From Bacteroidia bacterium (GTDB lineage Bacteria > Bacteroidota > Bacteroidia > Bacteroidales > GWA2-32-17), in assembly GCA_016218155.1 (NCBI GenBank), contig JACREQ010000071.1, forward strand, positions 1-64,000: 64,000 nt of DNA, written 5' to 3'. Below are positions 1 through 10,023 of the stretch, piece by piece (positions within the stretch are counted from its first letter, which is position 1; each line of letters opens with the position of its first letter). The notes under the pieces are model-generated. The model was not told the origin of the DNA and ran no database searches. It saw only the letters and a list, made by a program, of their open reading frames with translations. Position numbers and translations under genes: made by a program.

Positions 1-3000
1 ACAACTGAGTTTGTAATAAAGCAGATGGATTAATAAATGCAGTGTCTGTCCAGTTAAAAGTATAGTAATTTGTCTGAGCTCCATTTGCAGTACTTAGCAA
101 AATTTCTCCGTTACATTCCATACAATGTGCATTTGTTAAATTATACGAAGGATTAAATGGTGCAGGCTCTACTACCTGATTGGTAACAATACCGCTACGA
201 CAACCCCATGTATTAGTTGTTATAAGTGTAACGTTATGTTGTTCGCCTGTTGGCCAGCTTACATAAATTGTATCCGAGACGGTTGTATTCAATATAACTG
301 GTGATAAATTACCATTTGTATATGCCCATTCGTAATTTGTTATCATATAATCAACATGACCAGGTAGCGGCCATGTGTTTGCTATTATCATAGAACTATC
401 ATGACGACATGCTGGCATTGTTGTAGTAAATGTACCACTTGGATGCGGAGCAAAATACAATCTTAAAGTATCACTGTTTACACAACCTTCATGATTTTCT
501 TGCCATATAAATTCTCTGTATTTTGGACCTGTTGCATTAAACACAGTATAACTTGTTCCTGTAATATACAAGCTATCGTTATATATTGTAGTTTGTTGTG
601 GTCCGGTAGAATTATGGAAATGCACATTTGTAGGATCGAGCGAATACCAATGCCCATCTCCTATTGAAGGAACAGCACCCATTTCGTAATTCAATCCGCA
701 AACTGTATCTGTTTTTATGCGATGGTTGTTACCAAATAATCCCGACCAGTAATTTGGTCCTGCATTGGCAACTGGCATTTCAATAAATTTAACAGGAACC
801 ACTTCAGAGGTATCGCGACACATACCATTTACTGTAATCCAGTAAAAATGATGATATCCGTAATAATCAACACCACCTGTATCTATTGTTGCAACAGGAC
901 TAGGGTTTGTTGGAGTTGGAGTAAAGGTTGTATTCTGAACTGTATCCATCCAATAACCACTTCCGTATGCTGGTTGTTGTGCATTTAATAAAGTAAATAC
1001 CGGTCCGCAAACTACTGAGTCAGCAGGATCTACTAATTGTGTTGCTGTTTGAATACTACTGAAGTAAACATTTACTGAGTCATATCCGGTACATGATCCG
1101 TTATTCTCAAACCAATACATTGTTACAGTATCATTTTCTGAAGAATATCTTATCCATGTACAAGGAACATTCTGGTTTGCAGGTGTTAAATTTCCATTTT
1201 CTGCATCATAATAAGCTACACCACCTGAAGGACAACTCCATTGACCACCCGGTACAGAAGTTGTTGCGCAGATGTATGCAAATTTTCCGCAAACTGAGAA
1301 GTCTAATCCAGCATCCGGCATAGGAACAGTTTTAAATTCTATCCTAACTGTATCACGATCAAAACATACTGTACTTGCCTGATTCATTTCTTTCCAAATA
1401 AAATTATATACACCATAATCTGTTACAGTAACAATAGCATCAGGTGTGGTTGTTGGAACAAAATTAGCTGTTCCAGGAGGTGGAGGTACTGAGTTTGTTT
1501 GTGTACTCCAAATACCACTATGATTAGTAATACTCCATGCACCACCTAAATCATAAGATTTACCACATATTGCTGTATCAATACCTGCATTAGCAGCTGG
1601 TTTCTGGTAAAATGTTACTAAAACACTATCAACAGAATTACAGCTTGCACCATTTTGAGCATTCCAATAGAACCATACAGCATGCTGACTATTTGGATTA
1701 AAGAAGTTTGTTCCTAACAAAGTAGCATCAACATTTGGATTCCAAGGTATAGGATCTAAACCTGTAGGTGTGATAACCATTCCAGGTACAGATGGACAAG
1801 TCCACCATGCATTTACTATTCCGCTACCAATTGTATCTGCAGCCATTTGACTTGTAGAACCACAAATTGATTGAGTTGGTCCAGCTTCAGCATGAGGAGG
1901 TTTAATAAAAGTAATAGTTACTGCATCATTTCCAGGGCAAATTCCATTAAATGCATGCCATGTAAAGGTTACAGGATATGTTGTTGGAGTATATGTAGGA
2001 ATCCATACATGTGGACTTGGATCAGCAGAATTTGCTGTATATATTGCAGCAACTGAAGAAGTCCAATATCCAGGATAAATACTATCAGCAGAAAGAACGC
2101 ATGTCTGACCACATGATGTTGCATCAACGCCAGCACTAACTGAAGGAATAGCAAGGAAATCTACTCTTACAGTATCACTACTTGTACAAGTGCCATTAGT
2201 CTCAGTCCATATAAAATAATATGTTCCATATCCAGAGTTTGCATGTGCATTAGCATTAGGTGAAGAAACAGGGGTAAATGTAGCACTTAAACCAAATGCT
2301 GTCGACCATAATCCAGTAGCACCAGCTACACTAGGAACAGCAGCCATTGTATAATCTGAACCGCAAATCTGACCTTTTTCACCTGCATTTGCTCTTGGTT
2401 GTTCAGTAAAACATATAATTACATTATCGGTTGAATCGCATGCTCCACTTATTTCGTGCCAAGCAAAAGTATAACAACCGGGAGCTGTAACAGTAACAGT
2501 ACTATTATTTGAAGATCCGCTACCAAACATAGATGTACCAGGTCCTGAAACCTGAGACCAACTTGCAACGTTACCTGGAGATGGTAAAGAGGCAGATAAA
2601 GAAGTTGTGAAGCTACAAACACTTGCATCTGGTCCGGCATTTGGGTTTGGTGTAAAACAACAATTTGGTGTAGATGCTGCTAGAACATCAACCTGTTGTA
2701 AAGTAGGAACAGAAACACAACCAGTAACTGTATTTGTAACAGTTAAATATATTGACTGAAGACCAACAGTACTCCATACAACAGAGTGAGGGCCACAACC
2801 TGTTCCGGGAGTAGAAACTCCACCGCTCCAGTCCCATGTATAACTATAGTTTGGATCACAAGGTGTTGAATAAGCAACATAACTTGGATTATTAACACAA
2901 ACAGGACTTTGAGCAACAAAAGCCGAGGAAGGTATTGAGTTTACTGTTACCACATGAGTTGTTGTATCAGATGTACAACCATTTGCAGCAGTAACCCATA

Positions 3001-4297
3001 ATGAAACTGTATTAGAACCAGGAGTCGCATATGTAATAGTATGTGGTCCAACTGAAACAGCAGTAGCAGGGTTACCACCTGTACCAAAATTCCAGTTAAA
3101 CTGATTACCGTTTGTTCCGGTATAAGTCATTGTACTTGTTTGACCTGCACATATAGGACTTGGTGCATTAAATGTAGATGTTGGTACAGCATTAAAAATA
3201 ACCTGAACAGTATCAGTACAAGTTAAATTTGATGAATTTGTTACCTGCCAAACCAAATTATATGTACCAGGAACAGTCGCTATAACAGATGTAGTAGGTG
3301 AATTTATACTTCCATAACTAATATTTGCCTGAGGAAGCCAATGAGTATTGATATCAGTTCCTAATTCTGTAGCACTTACAGTTGCATTTAAACCGCAAAC
3401 TGTAACGTTTGAACCAGCATTTGCAAAGCATTGATTACATGAAGTTGGTGCCGTATATGTTACAGTATAAGTACAAGTTGCAGCATCGGAAAAAGTTGCA
3501 GTTAAAGTATGACTTGCACCATCAGAAAGAATACCAGCAAGGTTAAATGCAGTTGGACTAGTAAATGGTGCGTTAAAAGTTTGACTTATACCACTTGGCT
3601 GGTCAACTATTGTTAATGTACCTGTCATAGCATAATTTGCAGGTGTAAAATGGAAAAGTAAATTTCCAGAAACTGAATACTGATTAGTAAGAGGATTACA
3701 TGGATTAACTGTGTAAGTAATATTATCAAAGAAACAAGCAACAATATTACAGTTTGTAGTTCCGGCACCAGTCTGACCATTATTTATCTGAGAGAAAATA
3801 ATATTACAAGCCTGATTTGAATAGTTTGTAATTAATAAAATATAATATTGTCCGGTTTGAGCATTTGGTATATAAACCCACTCTTGCCATGACGCATCGT
3901 AACTACAGTCAATCATGTTACCTGATGGATATCCACCGCCTGCTCCAGCAGCATGGTGAGTAGATCCTGTTCCGGTTAACTGAGCTGTACAAGGTCCGGT
4001 TTGAGAAGTAAACGGTCCCCAACAGGCAAAGTCAACATCATGTTGAGGAACTGTATGCATTTCAATAGAAATGTTACCTGGTTGATCAATCAATAAGTAA
4101 TACCAAGCAGGGTTTGGCTCAGAACCAAGGCAACCATAACTTGGTCCGGTTTCGGCTGTACCAGCATTTACACCGGCAGGAAAATTATAAGTAGTTCCTG
4201 TACAAAACGGATCGGATAGGTTACACATGTTATTCTGTGCAAATCCGATAGTTGTTAATCCGGCAATGCTTAAAAATAAAGCAATTAGTCGTTTCAT
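1..4297 (-). CDS. Giant secreted repeat protein (PKD-like/adhesin type), 3' end outside window
   Basis: An open frame of 1432 codons starts at ATG 4295-4297 and runs off the left edge, so the C-terminus is missing. The N-terminus is a signal peptide (MKRLIALFLSIAGLTTIGFAQ), followed by a region of about 230 residues that reads like a CUB/pre-peptidase-type beta domain. After it come about nine repeats of roughly 110-120 residues. Each opens with a motif like NAGxDxxxCG, then about 20 residues and a GxW, and is rich in Thr, Asn, Gly and aromatic residues. This is typical of large Bacteroidota surface or gliding-type proteins with PKD/Ig-like modules; a type IX secretion tag would be expected in the missing C-terminus but cannot be seen. 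The gene lies 8 bp after the 193-codon secreted gene, so the two are probably co-transcribed. Family function is inferred: adhesion or surface structure. Confidence 0.85.
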   Translation of the reverse strand, partial: MKRLIALFLSIAGLTTIGFAQNNMCNLSDPFCTGTTYNFPAGVNAGTAETGPSYGCLGSEPNPAWYYLLIDQPGNISIEMHTVPQHDVDFACWGPFTSQTGPCTAQLTGTGSTHHAAGAGGGYPSGNMIDCSYDASWQEWVYIPNAQTGQYYILLITNYSNQACNIIFSQINNGQTGAGTTNCNIVACFFDNITYTVNPCNPLTNQYSVSGNLLFHFTPANYAMTGTLTIVDQPSGISQTFNAPFTSPTAFNLAGILSDGASHTLTATFSDAATCTYTVTYTAPTSCNQCFANAGSNVTVCGLNATVSATELGTDINTHWLPQANISYGSINSPTTSVIATVPGTYNLVWQVTNSSNLTCTDTVQVIFNAVPTSTFNAPSPICAGQTSTMTYTGTNGNQFNWNFGTGGNPATAVSVGPHTITYATPGSNTVSLWVTAANGCTSDTTTHVVTVNSIPSSAFVAQSPVCVNNPSYVAYSTPCDPNYSYTWDWSGGVSTPGTGCGPHSVVWSTVGLQSIYLTVTNTVTGCVSVPTLQQVDVLAASTPNCCFTPNPNAGPDASVCSFTTSLSASLPSPGNVASWSQVSGPGTSMFGSGSSNNSTVTVTAPGCYTFAWHEISGACDSTDNVIICFTEQPRANAGEKGQICGSDYTMAAVPSVAGATGLWSTAFGLSATFTPVSSPNANAHANSGYGTYYFIWTETNGTCTSSDTVRVDFLAIPSVSAGVDATSCGQTCVLSADSIYPGYWTSSVAAIYTANSADPSPHVWIPTYTPTTYPVTFTWHAFNGICPGNDAVTITFIKPPHAEAGPTQSICGSTSQMAADTIGSGIVNAWWTCPSVPGMVITPTGLDPIPWNPNVDATLLGTNFFNPNSQHAVWFYWNAQNGASCNSVDSVLVTFYQKPAANAGIDTAICGKSYDLGGAWSITNHSGIWSTQTNSVPPPPGTANFVPTTTPDAIVTVTDYGVYNFIWKEMNQASTVCFDRDTVRIEFKTVPMPDAGLDFSVCGKFAYICATTSVPGGQWSCPSGGVAYYDAENGNLTPANQNVPCTWIRYSSENDTVTMYWFENNGSCTGYDSVNVYFSSIQTATQLVDPADSVVCGPVFTLLNAQQPAYGSGYWMDTVQNTTFTPTPTNPSPVATIDTGGVDYYGYHHFYWITVNGMCRDTSEVVPVKFIEMPVANAGPNYWSGLFGNNHRIKTDTVCGLNYEMGAVPSIGDGHWYSLDPTNVHFHNSTGPQQTTIYNDSLYITGTSYTVFNATGPKYREFIWQENHEGCVNSDTLRLYFAPHPSGTFTTTMPACRHDSSMIIANTWPLPGHVDYMITNYEWAYTNGNLSPVILNTTVSDTIYVSWPTGEQHNVTLITTNTWGCRSGIVTNQVVEPAPFNPSYNLTNAHCMECNGEILLSTANGAQTNYYTFNWTDTAFINPSALLQTQL

Positions 4298-4305
4298 ATT
4301 GATTA

Positions 4306-4887
4306 TTATTTAATTGTTTCGATGTAAGATTTCTTTGATTCTTTTGCTTTATTTAGCAAATCGTTTGCTTCTGTAAACCATCCGTTACCTTCTGCCATTG
4401 CACGTTGAGTAGGATCATTTACTACATAGTTTATTTTTGTTTCAATATTCACAATATTCTGATTTAACTGAGAAATTTTATTGCATTGTTCAGAAGAAAA
4501 AGCTTTCCAGTTTTCAATTGGTAAAATAACATCTTCAACATTTACGAACGCAACTCCGTTTTCAACAAAAATATTTTTCAAATAATCAAAATCTGTCTGA
4601 GCAGCAATCTCCAATTTTCCGTTACGTAAACCGGCATTTACTGCTGATGTAATATTTGAATTTACAATCTTGTCATTTTTTAATGCTTTAACACTAAATT
4701 GCTGAGCAGCTTCATTTGACAGACCTGAAATCTGAAATTCAATTTTTACTGGAGCCTGACTTTCGTTATGATATGACTGGCAAATATTTTTCTGAAAAAT
4801 GGCAGTCACAGCAACATTTTGTTGAGCTTTTATGCTTGTTAAGCTAATAAACAGCATAAAAAAGAAGAACATTCCGAAGTGTTTCAT
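4306..4887 (-). CDS. Small secreted protein of unknown function
   Basis: This 193-residue protein has a clear signal peptide (cleavage likely after IKAQ, residue about 22). The mature part is mixed alpha/beta, with a Glu/Lys/Asn-rich helical C-terminus. I recognise no family and see no catalytic motif. Its stop lies 8 bp before the start of the giant repeat protein on the same strand, so it is probably the first gene of a two-gene transcript and may help export or anchor its large neighbour. That role is a guess from position only. Confidence 0.75.
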   Translation of the reverse strand: MKHFGMFFFFMLFISLTSIKAQQNVAVTAIFQKNICQSYHNESQAPVKIEFQISGLSNEAAQQFSVKALKNDKIVNSNITSAVNAGLRNGKLEIAAQTDFDYLKNIFVENGVAFVNVEDVILPIENWKAFSSEQCNKISQLNQNIVNIETKINYVVNDPTQRAMAEGNGWFTEANDLLNKAKESKKSYIETIK

Positions 4888-5008
4888 ATTGATTTTTATT
4901 TAGTTAATATTTTTTTCAGTTTTAAATTCTTATATAAGACAAATTAAGGTATAATTTCGTTGCCCAACAAGAAAAATATTTTTCATTTTTCTTTAAAACG
5001 AATAAAAT

Positions 5009-7573
5009 TTATTTTTTACAATACAAGGATAACGCTTCTTTTGCCTGATTATTTCCATACAATGACGCATCAGTAAAGTACCTGCAAGCTAAATCAGCCT
5101 TTCCCTCCTGCCTGTATAACTCTCCTAACCAATAATTTACCTCTCCATTTCTGGGATCAAAAGAAATCACTGAATCAAATACTTTTTTTGCTTTTTGAAA
5201 ATTCTTTTTTTGCATCCAAATCCAACCAAGATTTAGATATGAATTTACAAGTGACTTATCGAGAGAAATAGCTTTTTCAAACTCAGCTATAGCTTTCTCA
5301 TAATCTTTGATTTGCATATGGTACCATGCAATATTTTGCCACGACAAAGCACTGTTAGGAAAATATTTTAAAGCAGACTCAAAATCAAATCCTGCATTTT
5401 TAATTTCTTTTAAATAAAACCATGCAAATGCCCTGTTTGTAATAGCTGTTTGGTGTTCAGGCACTTTACTTAAAACTTTTGAGAAATCACTTACCGCATT
5501 TTTATAATCGCCAATAGATGAATATGTCCAACCTCTATTAAGGTAAACCTCTAAAAGCAAACTGTCGTTTTCTATAGCTTTTTTATAATCTTCAATTGCG
5601 CCTGCAATGTCCCCTGAAGAAAATTTAAGATAACCGCGATTATTGTAAGCTAATGCATATTGCGGATTTATTTCAAGTGACTTATTAAAATCATTTAATG
5701 CTTCAATTTTTTTGTTTTGTTTTGCATATACCCATCCTCTATTGTTTAAAGCATCCGAATAATAAGAATCTATTTTAATTGCTTTTTCGAAATTAATTAA
5801 AGCTTTCTCAAAATCATTTTTCTGAAAATAAAACATTCCTAAATTATTATAAGTGGAAGCAACCAAACTATCTGTCTTTATTGCAAAACAATAGTAATAA
5901 AAAGCAAGACTATCGTTACCTGATTTATGATATATTTCGCCCATATTAGTATATGCCAGGGCCTTATCCTTATTACTCCTACTTAAAGTTATAACTTTAT
6001 TAAAATCACAAATTGCAGAATCAGATTTTCCAATCATAAAATAAATCATAGCTCGATTAAAATAGGCACCAGGATCCAACGAATCAAGGGTTATAGATTT
6101 ATTTAAATTTTTAAGTGCTTCAGCAGTTTTTTTTTCGTTTAAATAAACTCCTCCTAGATTGTTATAAGCAAAAGAGATCTTGGCATTTTTCTTTATAACA
6201 TCGTTAAAAAGAGTTACAGAATTCTTCCACACCATTGACCTACTATATGTTATAATCGACAGCAATACAAGAATAATTACAAAAGAGGAATAATATATTT
6301 TTTTAAAATTTTTATTGCGCAGAATTAAATTGACCAGATAATGTGAAACTACAATAAACAATCCCAAATATGCCAGATAGCTATAACGATCTGCAACTAC
6401 CAACCTCCCCTCAATTGGGATTATATGCAATACAATTGAAATATTAACAACAAAAAAGAACCATCCAAAAAACACTAAATTTGGAATTACTTTTCTTTTT
6501 ATAATAAAATAAACTGACAAAGCTATAACAAATATCAAAATTATTAATGTATAATAATAATCATTAGGGAATCCTACATTATTAATATTTTCGGGATAAG
6601 GATGTACAGCATTTTGTGAGATTGGCAAAAACACATTTTTTAAATAAAACCATAAGGCAAAACCGGCTAGAATTAATCTATCAAATATTGAGAATACATT
6701 TCTTGAGTCAGGAATTTTTGACCATAACCCAGATTTATTATTTATAAAATAATATAATAAGTATGCTAACAAAAGTAAAGCAACAGTTACAATTGAGAAT
6801 ATCTTTATTTTCTTACTAATTTGAATTAGTTTAATTTTATTTTTTAAGATAAAATACGAAACAAATAACAATAATATCAAAACAACTGTAAGCTTGCTAA
6901 AAATAAAGAAAACAAATAAAAATATTAAGACTTTTTCAAATATTAATGAAACGGTTATTTTTCTGATAAAAAACAGATCAAATAAGATTAAAGTTATAGG
7001 TATGAGCAATCCCTGAATTTTGGAAAACGATGCTAACAATGCAAATAAAACAACTAGTAATATATATTTATTTTTATAATCACTTTTTAAATATTTAATA
7101 TAAAACAGATAGCTACATATTGAAAACAAAGTAAAAAGCAAATCCTTAATTTCAGAAATCCAGGCAACAGATTCGACACGCATCGGGTGTAAAGCAAATA
7201 ATAATGCTACTAAACCATAGATGTATAAATTATCTGTCAGTTTTTTACATAAAATAAAAACCAATACTACATTTAATAGATGCAACAAAATACTAAAACA
7301 ATGAAATGGAACAGGGTTATTTCCCCATATATTATATATTACTGAAAATGAACTAAGAGTCAATAAAGTAAATCTTTCAAAATTAATATTATGTTTAACA
7401 CTTTCTAAATTTAGGTTTTTAACAAAAATATTATCTGTAATTTGTTTATCATCATCCCATTTAATAAAATCGTGATTTATTATTTGAGAATAAGAAAATA
7501 AACATGCTAACAAAATTATTATTAGCATTATCCTTTCTAATGAAAAAAAACTTTTAATATTAATTATCTTCAT
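5009..7573 (-). CDS. TMTC-like multi-spanning membrane protein with C-terminal TPR repeats
   Basis: The protein has 854 residues. Residues 1 to about 440 form a dozen or so membrane helices. The first loop carries the acidic WDDD motif (residues 39-42), and HPMRVESVAWISE follows at about 129. Both are marks of the GT-C-fold membrane glycosyltransferase group that includes bacterial and eukaryotic TMTC proteins. Residues from about 465 to the end are roughly eleven tetratricopeptide repeats (xAYNNLGxxY and xALxNFNKAI patterns). In the family the GT-C part transfers a sugar from a lipid carrier to an extracytoplasmic acceptor and the TPRs bind protein. Whether this bacterial member is a glycosyltransferase is unproven. 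It stands alone, divergent from mtgA. Confidence 0.8.
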   Translation of the reverse strand: MKIINIKSFFSLERIMLIIILLACLFSYSQIINHDFIKWDDDKQITDNIFVKNLNLESVKHNINFERFTLLTLSSFSVIYNIWGNNPVPFHCFSILLHLLNVVLVFILCKKLTDNLYIYGLVALLFALHPMRVESVAWISEIKDLLFTLFSICSYLFYIKYLKSDYKNKYILLVVLFALLASFSKIQGLLIPITLILFDLFFIRKITVSLIFEKVLIFLFVFFIFSKLTVVLILLLFVSYFILKNKIKLIQISKKIKIFSIVTVALLLLAYLLYYFINNKSGLWSKIPDSRNVFSIFDRLILAGFALWFYLKNVFLPISQNAVHPYPENINNVGFPNDYYYTLIILIFVIALSVYFIIKRKVIPNLVFFGWFFFVVNISIVLHIIPIEGRLVVADRYSYLAYLGLFIVVSHYLVNLILRNKNFKKIYYSSFVIILVLLSIITYSRSMVWKNSVTLFNDVIKKNAKISFAYNNLGGVYLNEKKTAEALKNLNKSITLDSLDPGAYFNRAMIYFMIGKSDSAICDFNKVITLSRSNKDKALAYTNMGEIYHKSGNDSLAFYYYCFAIKTDSLVASTYNNLGMFYFQKNDFEKALINFEKAIKIDSYYSDALNNRGWVYAKQNKKIEALNDFNKSLEINPQYALAYNNRGYLKFSSGDIAGAIEDYKKAIENDSLLLEVYLNRGWTYSSIGDYKNAVSDFSKVLSKVPEHQTAITNRAFAWFYLKEIKNAGFDFESALKYFPNSALSWQNIAWYHMQIKDYEKAIAEFEKAISLDKSLVNSYLNLGWIWMQKKNFQKAKKVFDSVISFDPRNGEVNYWLGELYRQEGKADLACRYFTDASLYGNNQAKEALSLYCKK

Positions 7574-7630
7574 TTTTCTTCAAACCTACAGCATTTTTCT
7601 AAAACACACAAATACCATTAAAATATATTT

Positions 7631-7660
7631 TTGACTTAATGCAATATTTTAGCAATTTTG
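7631..7660 (+). promoter_or_regulatory. Likely mtgA promoter (Bacteroidota type)
   Basis: TTG at 7631-7633, a 19 bp gap, then CAATTTTG at 7653-7660, one mismatch from the TAnnTTTG consensus. The ATG is only 5 bp further on, so the transcript would be nearly leaderless. Confidence 0.45.
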
Positions 7661-7664
7661 TGCA

Positions 7665-8375
7665 ATGAAAAATAAAAAAAGAACATTTTTAGGTAAAATA
7701 TTCCGTTTTATAAAACGAGCAATACTTGCTTTTTTTATTTTAAGCATAATTACTGTACTGCTTTATAGATTCTTACCTGTAGTAATAACTCCATTAATGG
7801 TTATCAGACTAGGCGAGCAAATAGTAGATGGGGATTCACCAAAGCTTAATAAGATATGGGTTCCTATTGAAGAGATGTCGCCAAATATTGTACAGGCAGC
7901 AATTACAGCCGAGGATCAAAATTTCCATAATCATATGGGCTTTGATATAAAAGCTATGAAACAGGCTTTTAAAAACAATAAAAAAGGAAAAAGAATTAAG
8001 GGAGGAAGTACTATAAGTCAGCAAGCTGCTAAAAATATTTTCTTATGGCCTTCCAGATCTTATGTTAGAAAAGCTTTTGAGGGATATTTTACGATTTTAA
8101 TGGAACTTACATGGAGTAAAAAAAGAATAATGGAAGTTTATTTAAACGTGATAGAGATGGGCGATGGTATATACGGTATTGAAATGGCTGCTCAAAAGTA
8201 TTTTCATAAGCCTGCAAAAAAACTTACAAAAAGTGAATCTGCCTTGATTGTTGCATGTTTTCCTAACCCAAGAAGATGGAATGCATCAAAACCAACAGGA
8301 TATATAAAACGTCGTCAACAATGGATTTTGAACAATATGGGTAAAATGAGGCGTGTAGACTGGACGAAAAAATAA
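7665..8375 (+). CDS. mtgA: Monofunctional peptidoglycan transglycosylase
   Basis: This 236-residue protein polymerises lipid II into glycan strands at the outer face of the inner membrane. It belongs to the GT51 family, and its length is normal for MtgA. A basic N-terminus is followed by one membrane anchor (about residues 17-38). The GT51 motifs come in order: AAITAEDQNFHNHMGFD with the catalytic Glu at about 85, then KGGSTISQQAAKN, then the WSKKRIMEVYLN and GIYGIEMAAQKYF motifs. There is no transpeptidase domain, which separates it from class A PBPs. It is monocistronic, divergent from the TMTC-like gene and convergent with acr3. Confidence 0.95.
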   Translation: MKNKKRTFLGKIFRFIKRAILAFFILSIITVLLYRFLPVVITPLMVIRLGEQIVDGDSPKLNKIWVPIEEMSPNIVQAAITAEDQNFHNHMGFDIKAMKQAFKNNKKGKRIKGGSTISQQAAKNIFLWPSRSYVRKAFEGYFTILMELTWSKKRIMEVYLNVIEMGDGIYGIEMAAQKYFHKPAKKLTKSESALIVACFPNPRRWNASKPTGYIKRRQQWILNNMGKMRRVDWTKK

Positions 8376-8416
8376 ATTACGGATAAATAATTACAGATTA
8401 CTAATTATAGTTAAAG

Positions 8417-9502
8417 CTAAGCTTTTATAGTTTCTACAAAATATTTCTTTTTAAACCAGAATGCTACATTTACAAGGGCAATCATAACAGGAACTTCAAC
8501 TAATGGACCTATTACTGCTGTAAAAGCCTCGCCTGAGTTCATTCCAAAAATTGCAATAGCAACTGCAATTGCCAGTTCAAAATTATTACTTGCAGCAGTA
8601 AAAGAAAGTGTAACAGTTTGTCCATAAGTTGCCCCTACTTTTTTACTCATAAAGAAAGAACCAACAAACATTATTACAAAATAAATTAATAATGGAATTG
8701 CTATTAAAACAACGTCCAAAGGAATACTAATTATTAGCTCTCCTTTTAGCGAAAACATTACAAATATTGTAAATAAAAGCGCAATAAGAGTTAAAGGGCT
8801 TATTTTGGGAATAAACTTAGTGTGATACCATTCTTTGCTTTTTACTCGAATTAAAATAAAACGGGTTAAAAATCCTGCTATAAAAGGTATTCCTAAATAA
8901 ATAAATACACTTTCTGCAATTTGTGCAATAGTTATTTTACTAACTGCATCACTTGTTGGAACACCAAATAATCCGGGTAATATTGCAATAAAAACATAGG
9001 CATACAACGAAAAAAACAATACCTGAAAAATACTGTTAAAAGCTACTAATCCTGCAGCATATTGCGTATCACCTTTTGCAAGATCGTTCCAGACAATTAC
9101 CATTGCAATGCAGCGTGCAAGACCTATCATGATAATTCCATACATGTATGGAAGATTTGCATTATTTTCTCCGGGAAACAATTTGAAAAATATTATTGCC
9201 AATGCAAACATTAATACCGGACCAATAATCCAGTTTTGAATTAACGACAACCCTAAAATTTTATAGTTTTTAAAAACATCGCCCAATTCCTCATATTTTA
9301 CTTTTGCAAGTGGTGGATACATCATTAAAATTAATCCGATTGCGATTGGAATATTTGTTGTACTTTCAGGTGATGATTTTAACGATTCCCAAAATGTAAC
9401 AATATGCGGGAAAAAATATCCACTTATTATACCAACCCCCATCGCTAAAAAAATCCACAGTGTTAAATAACGATCTAAGAATTTCAATCTTGCTTTCATC
9501 AC
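8417..9502 (-). CDS. acr3: Arsenite efflux permease, ACR3 family
   Basis: This inner-membrane carrier of 361 residues extrudes arsenite (and probably antimonite) using the proton gradient. About ten membrane helices are visible. The ACR3 hallmark [12 protein letters not shown] contains the conserved cysteine (Cys131) needed for transport, and the [16 protein letters not shown] helix carries the conserved Asn/Glu. It is the last gene of the arsR operon, 90 bp after arsC, with an imperfect inverted repeat in the gap. Two consecutive Met codons make the exact start uncertain by one residue. Confidence 0.95.
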   Translation of the reverse strand: MMKARLKFLDRYLTLWIFLAMGVGIISGYFFPHIVTFWESLKSSPESTTNIPIAIGLILMMYPPLAKVKYEELGDVFKNYKILGLSLIQNWIIGPVLMFALAIIFFKLFPGENNANLPYMYGIIMIGLARCIAMVIVWNDLAKGDTQYAAGLVAFNSIFQVLFFSLYAYVFIAILPGLFGVPTSDAVSKITIAQIAESVFIYLGIPFIAGFLTRFILIRVKSKEWYHTKFIPKISPLTLIALLFTIFVMFSLKGELIISIPLDVVLIAIPLLIYFVIMFVGSFFMSKKVGATYGQTVTLSFTAASNNFELAIAVAIAIFGMNSGEAFTAVIGPLVEVPVMIALVNVAFWFKKKYFVETIKA

Positions 9503-9523
9503 TTAGAATTTAATTTTTTTTTC

Positions 9524-9574
9524 TGATACGAATTTCACTAATTTATAATCAAATAATTCGTGCAATTAGTGTCA
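9524..9574. repeat. Imperfect inverted repeat between arsC and acr3
   Basis: A 20 bp arm (9524-9543) and a second arm (9555-9574) match at about 16 of 20 positions when one is reverse-complemented, and both contain CACTAATT-like words. It could be a dispersed intergenic repeat. It has no clear U-tract, so termination is not supported. Confidence 0.5.
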
Positions 9575-9592
9575 TTTTTAATAAATAATTAG

Positions 9593-10009
9593 TTAACAAA
9601 TTTCTTCATTATAAAACTTTGTTAGTCTTTCTTTTATCTGATCTCTTATTTTTCTGTAAACAATAAGCTTTTCTTCATCTGTACCTGTTGCATCTGCAGG
9701 ATCTTCGAATCCAATATGAACTCGCTCTCTAACATTACCGATAAAAACAGGGCAAACTTCTTTTGCATTATCGCATACTGTTATTACAAAATCAAACGGT
9801 TGTGAAATAAAATTATCAACAAGTTTTGGATAATGTTGTGATATATTTATCCCAATTTCTTCCATTACTTTTACAGCATATTTATTTACTTGTTTTTCGG
9901 GACGAGTACCTGCAGAAAATACTTCATTTTTCGGGTTAAGATTTCTCATAATCCCTTCAGCCATCTGACTACGACAGCTATTACCTGTGCAAAGAATCAG
10001 AATTCTCAT
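9593..10009 (-). CDS. arsC: Arsenate reductase, low-molecular-weight phosphatase fold
   Basis: This cytoplasmic enzyme of 138 residues reduces arsenate to arsenite, which Acr3 then exports. The P-loop CX5R is CTGNSCR, with nucleophile Cys7 and Arg13. The two further redox cysteines of the thioredoxin-coupled type are Cys79 and Cys86 in VCDNAKEVCP, and the acid loop is FEDPAD (about residues 101-106). All catalytic residues are present and the length is normal. It lies 14 bp after the DUF1573 gene in the arsR operon. Confidence 0.95.
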   Translation of the reverse strand: MRILILCTGNSCRSQMAEGIMRNLNPKNEVFSAGTRPEKQVNKYAVKVMEEIGINISQHYPKLVDNFISQPFDFVITVCDNAKEVCPVFIGNVRERVHIGFEDPADATGTDEEKLIVYRKIRDQIKERLTKFYNEEIC

Positions 10010-10023
10010 ATTATTGTTTATTA

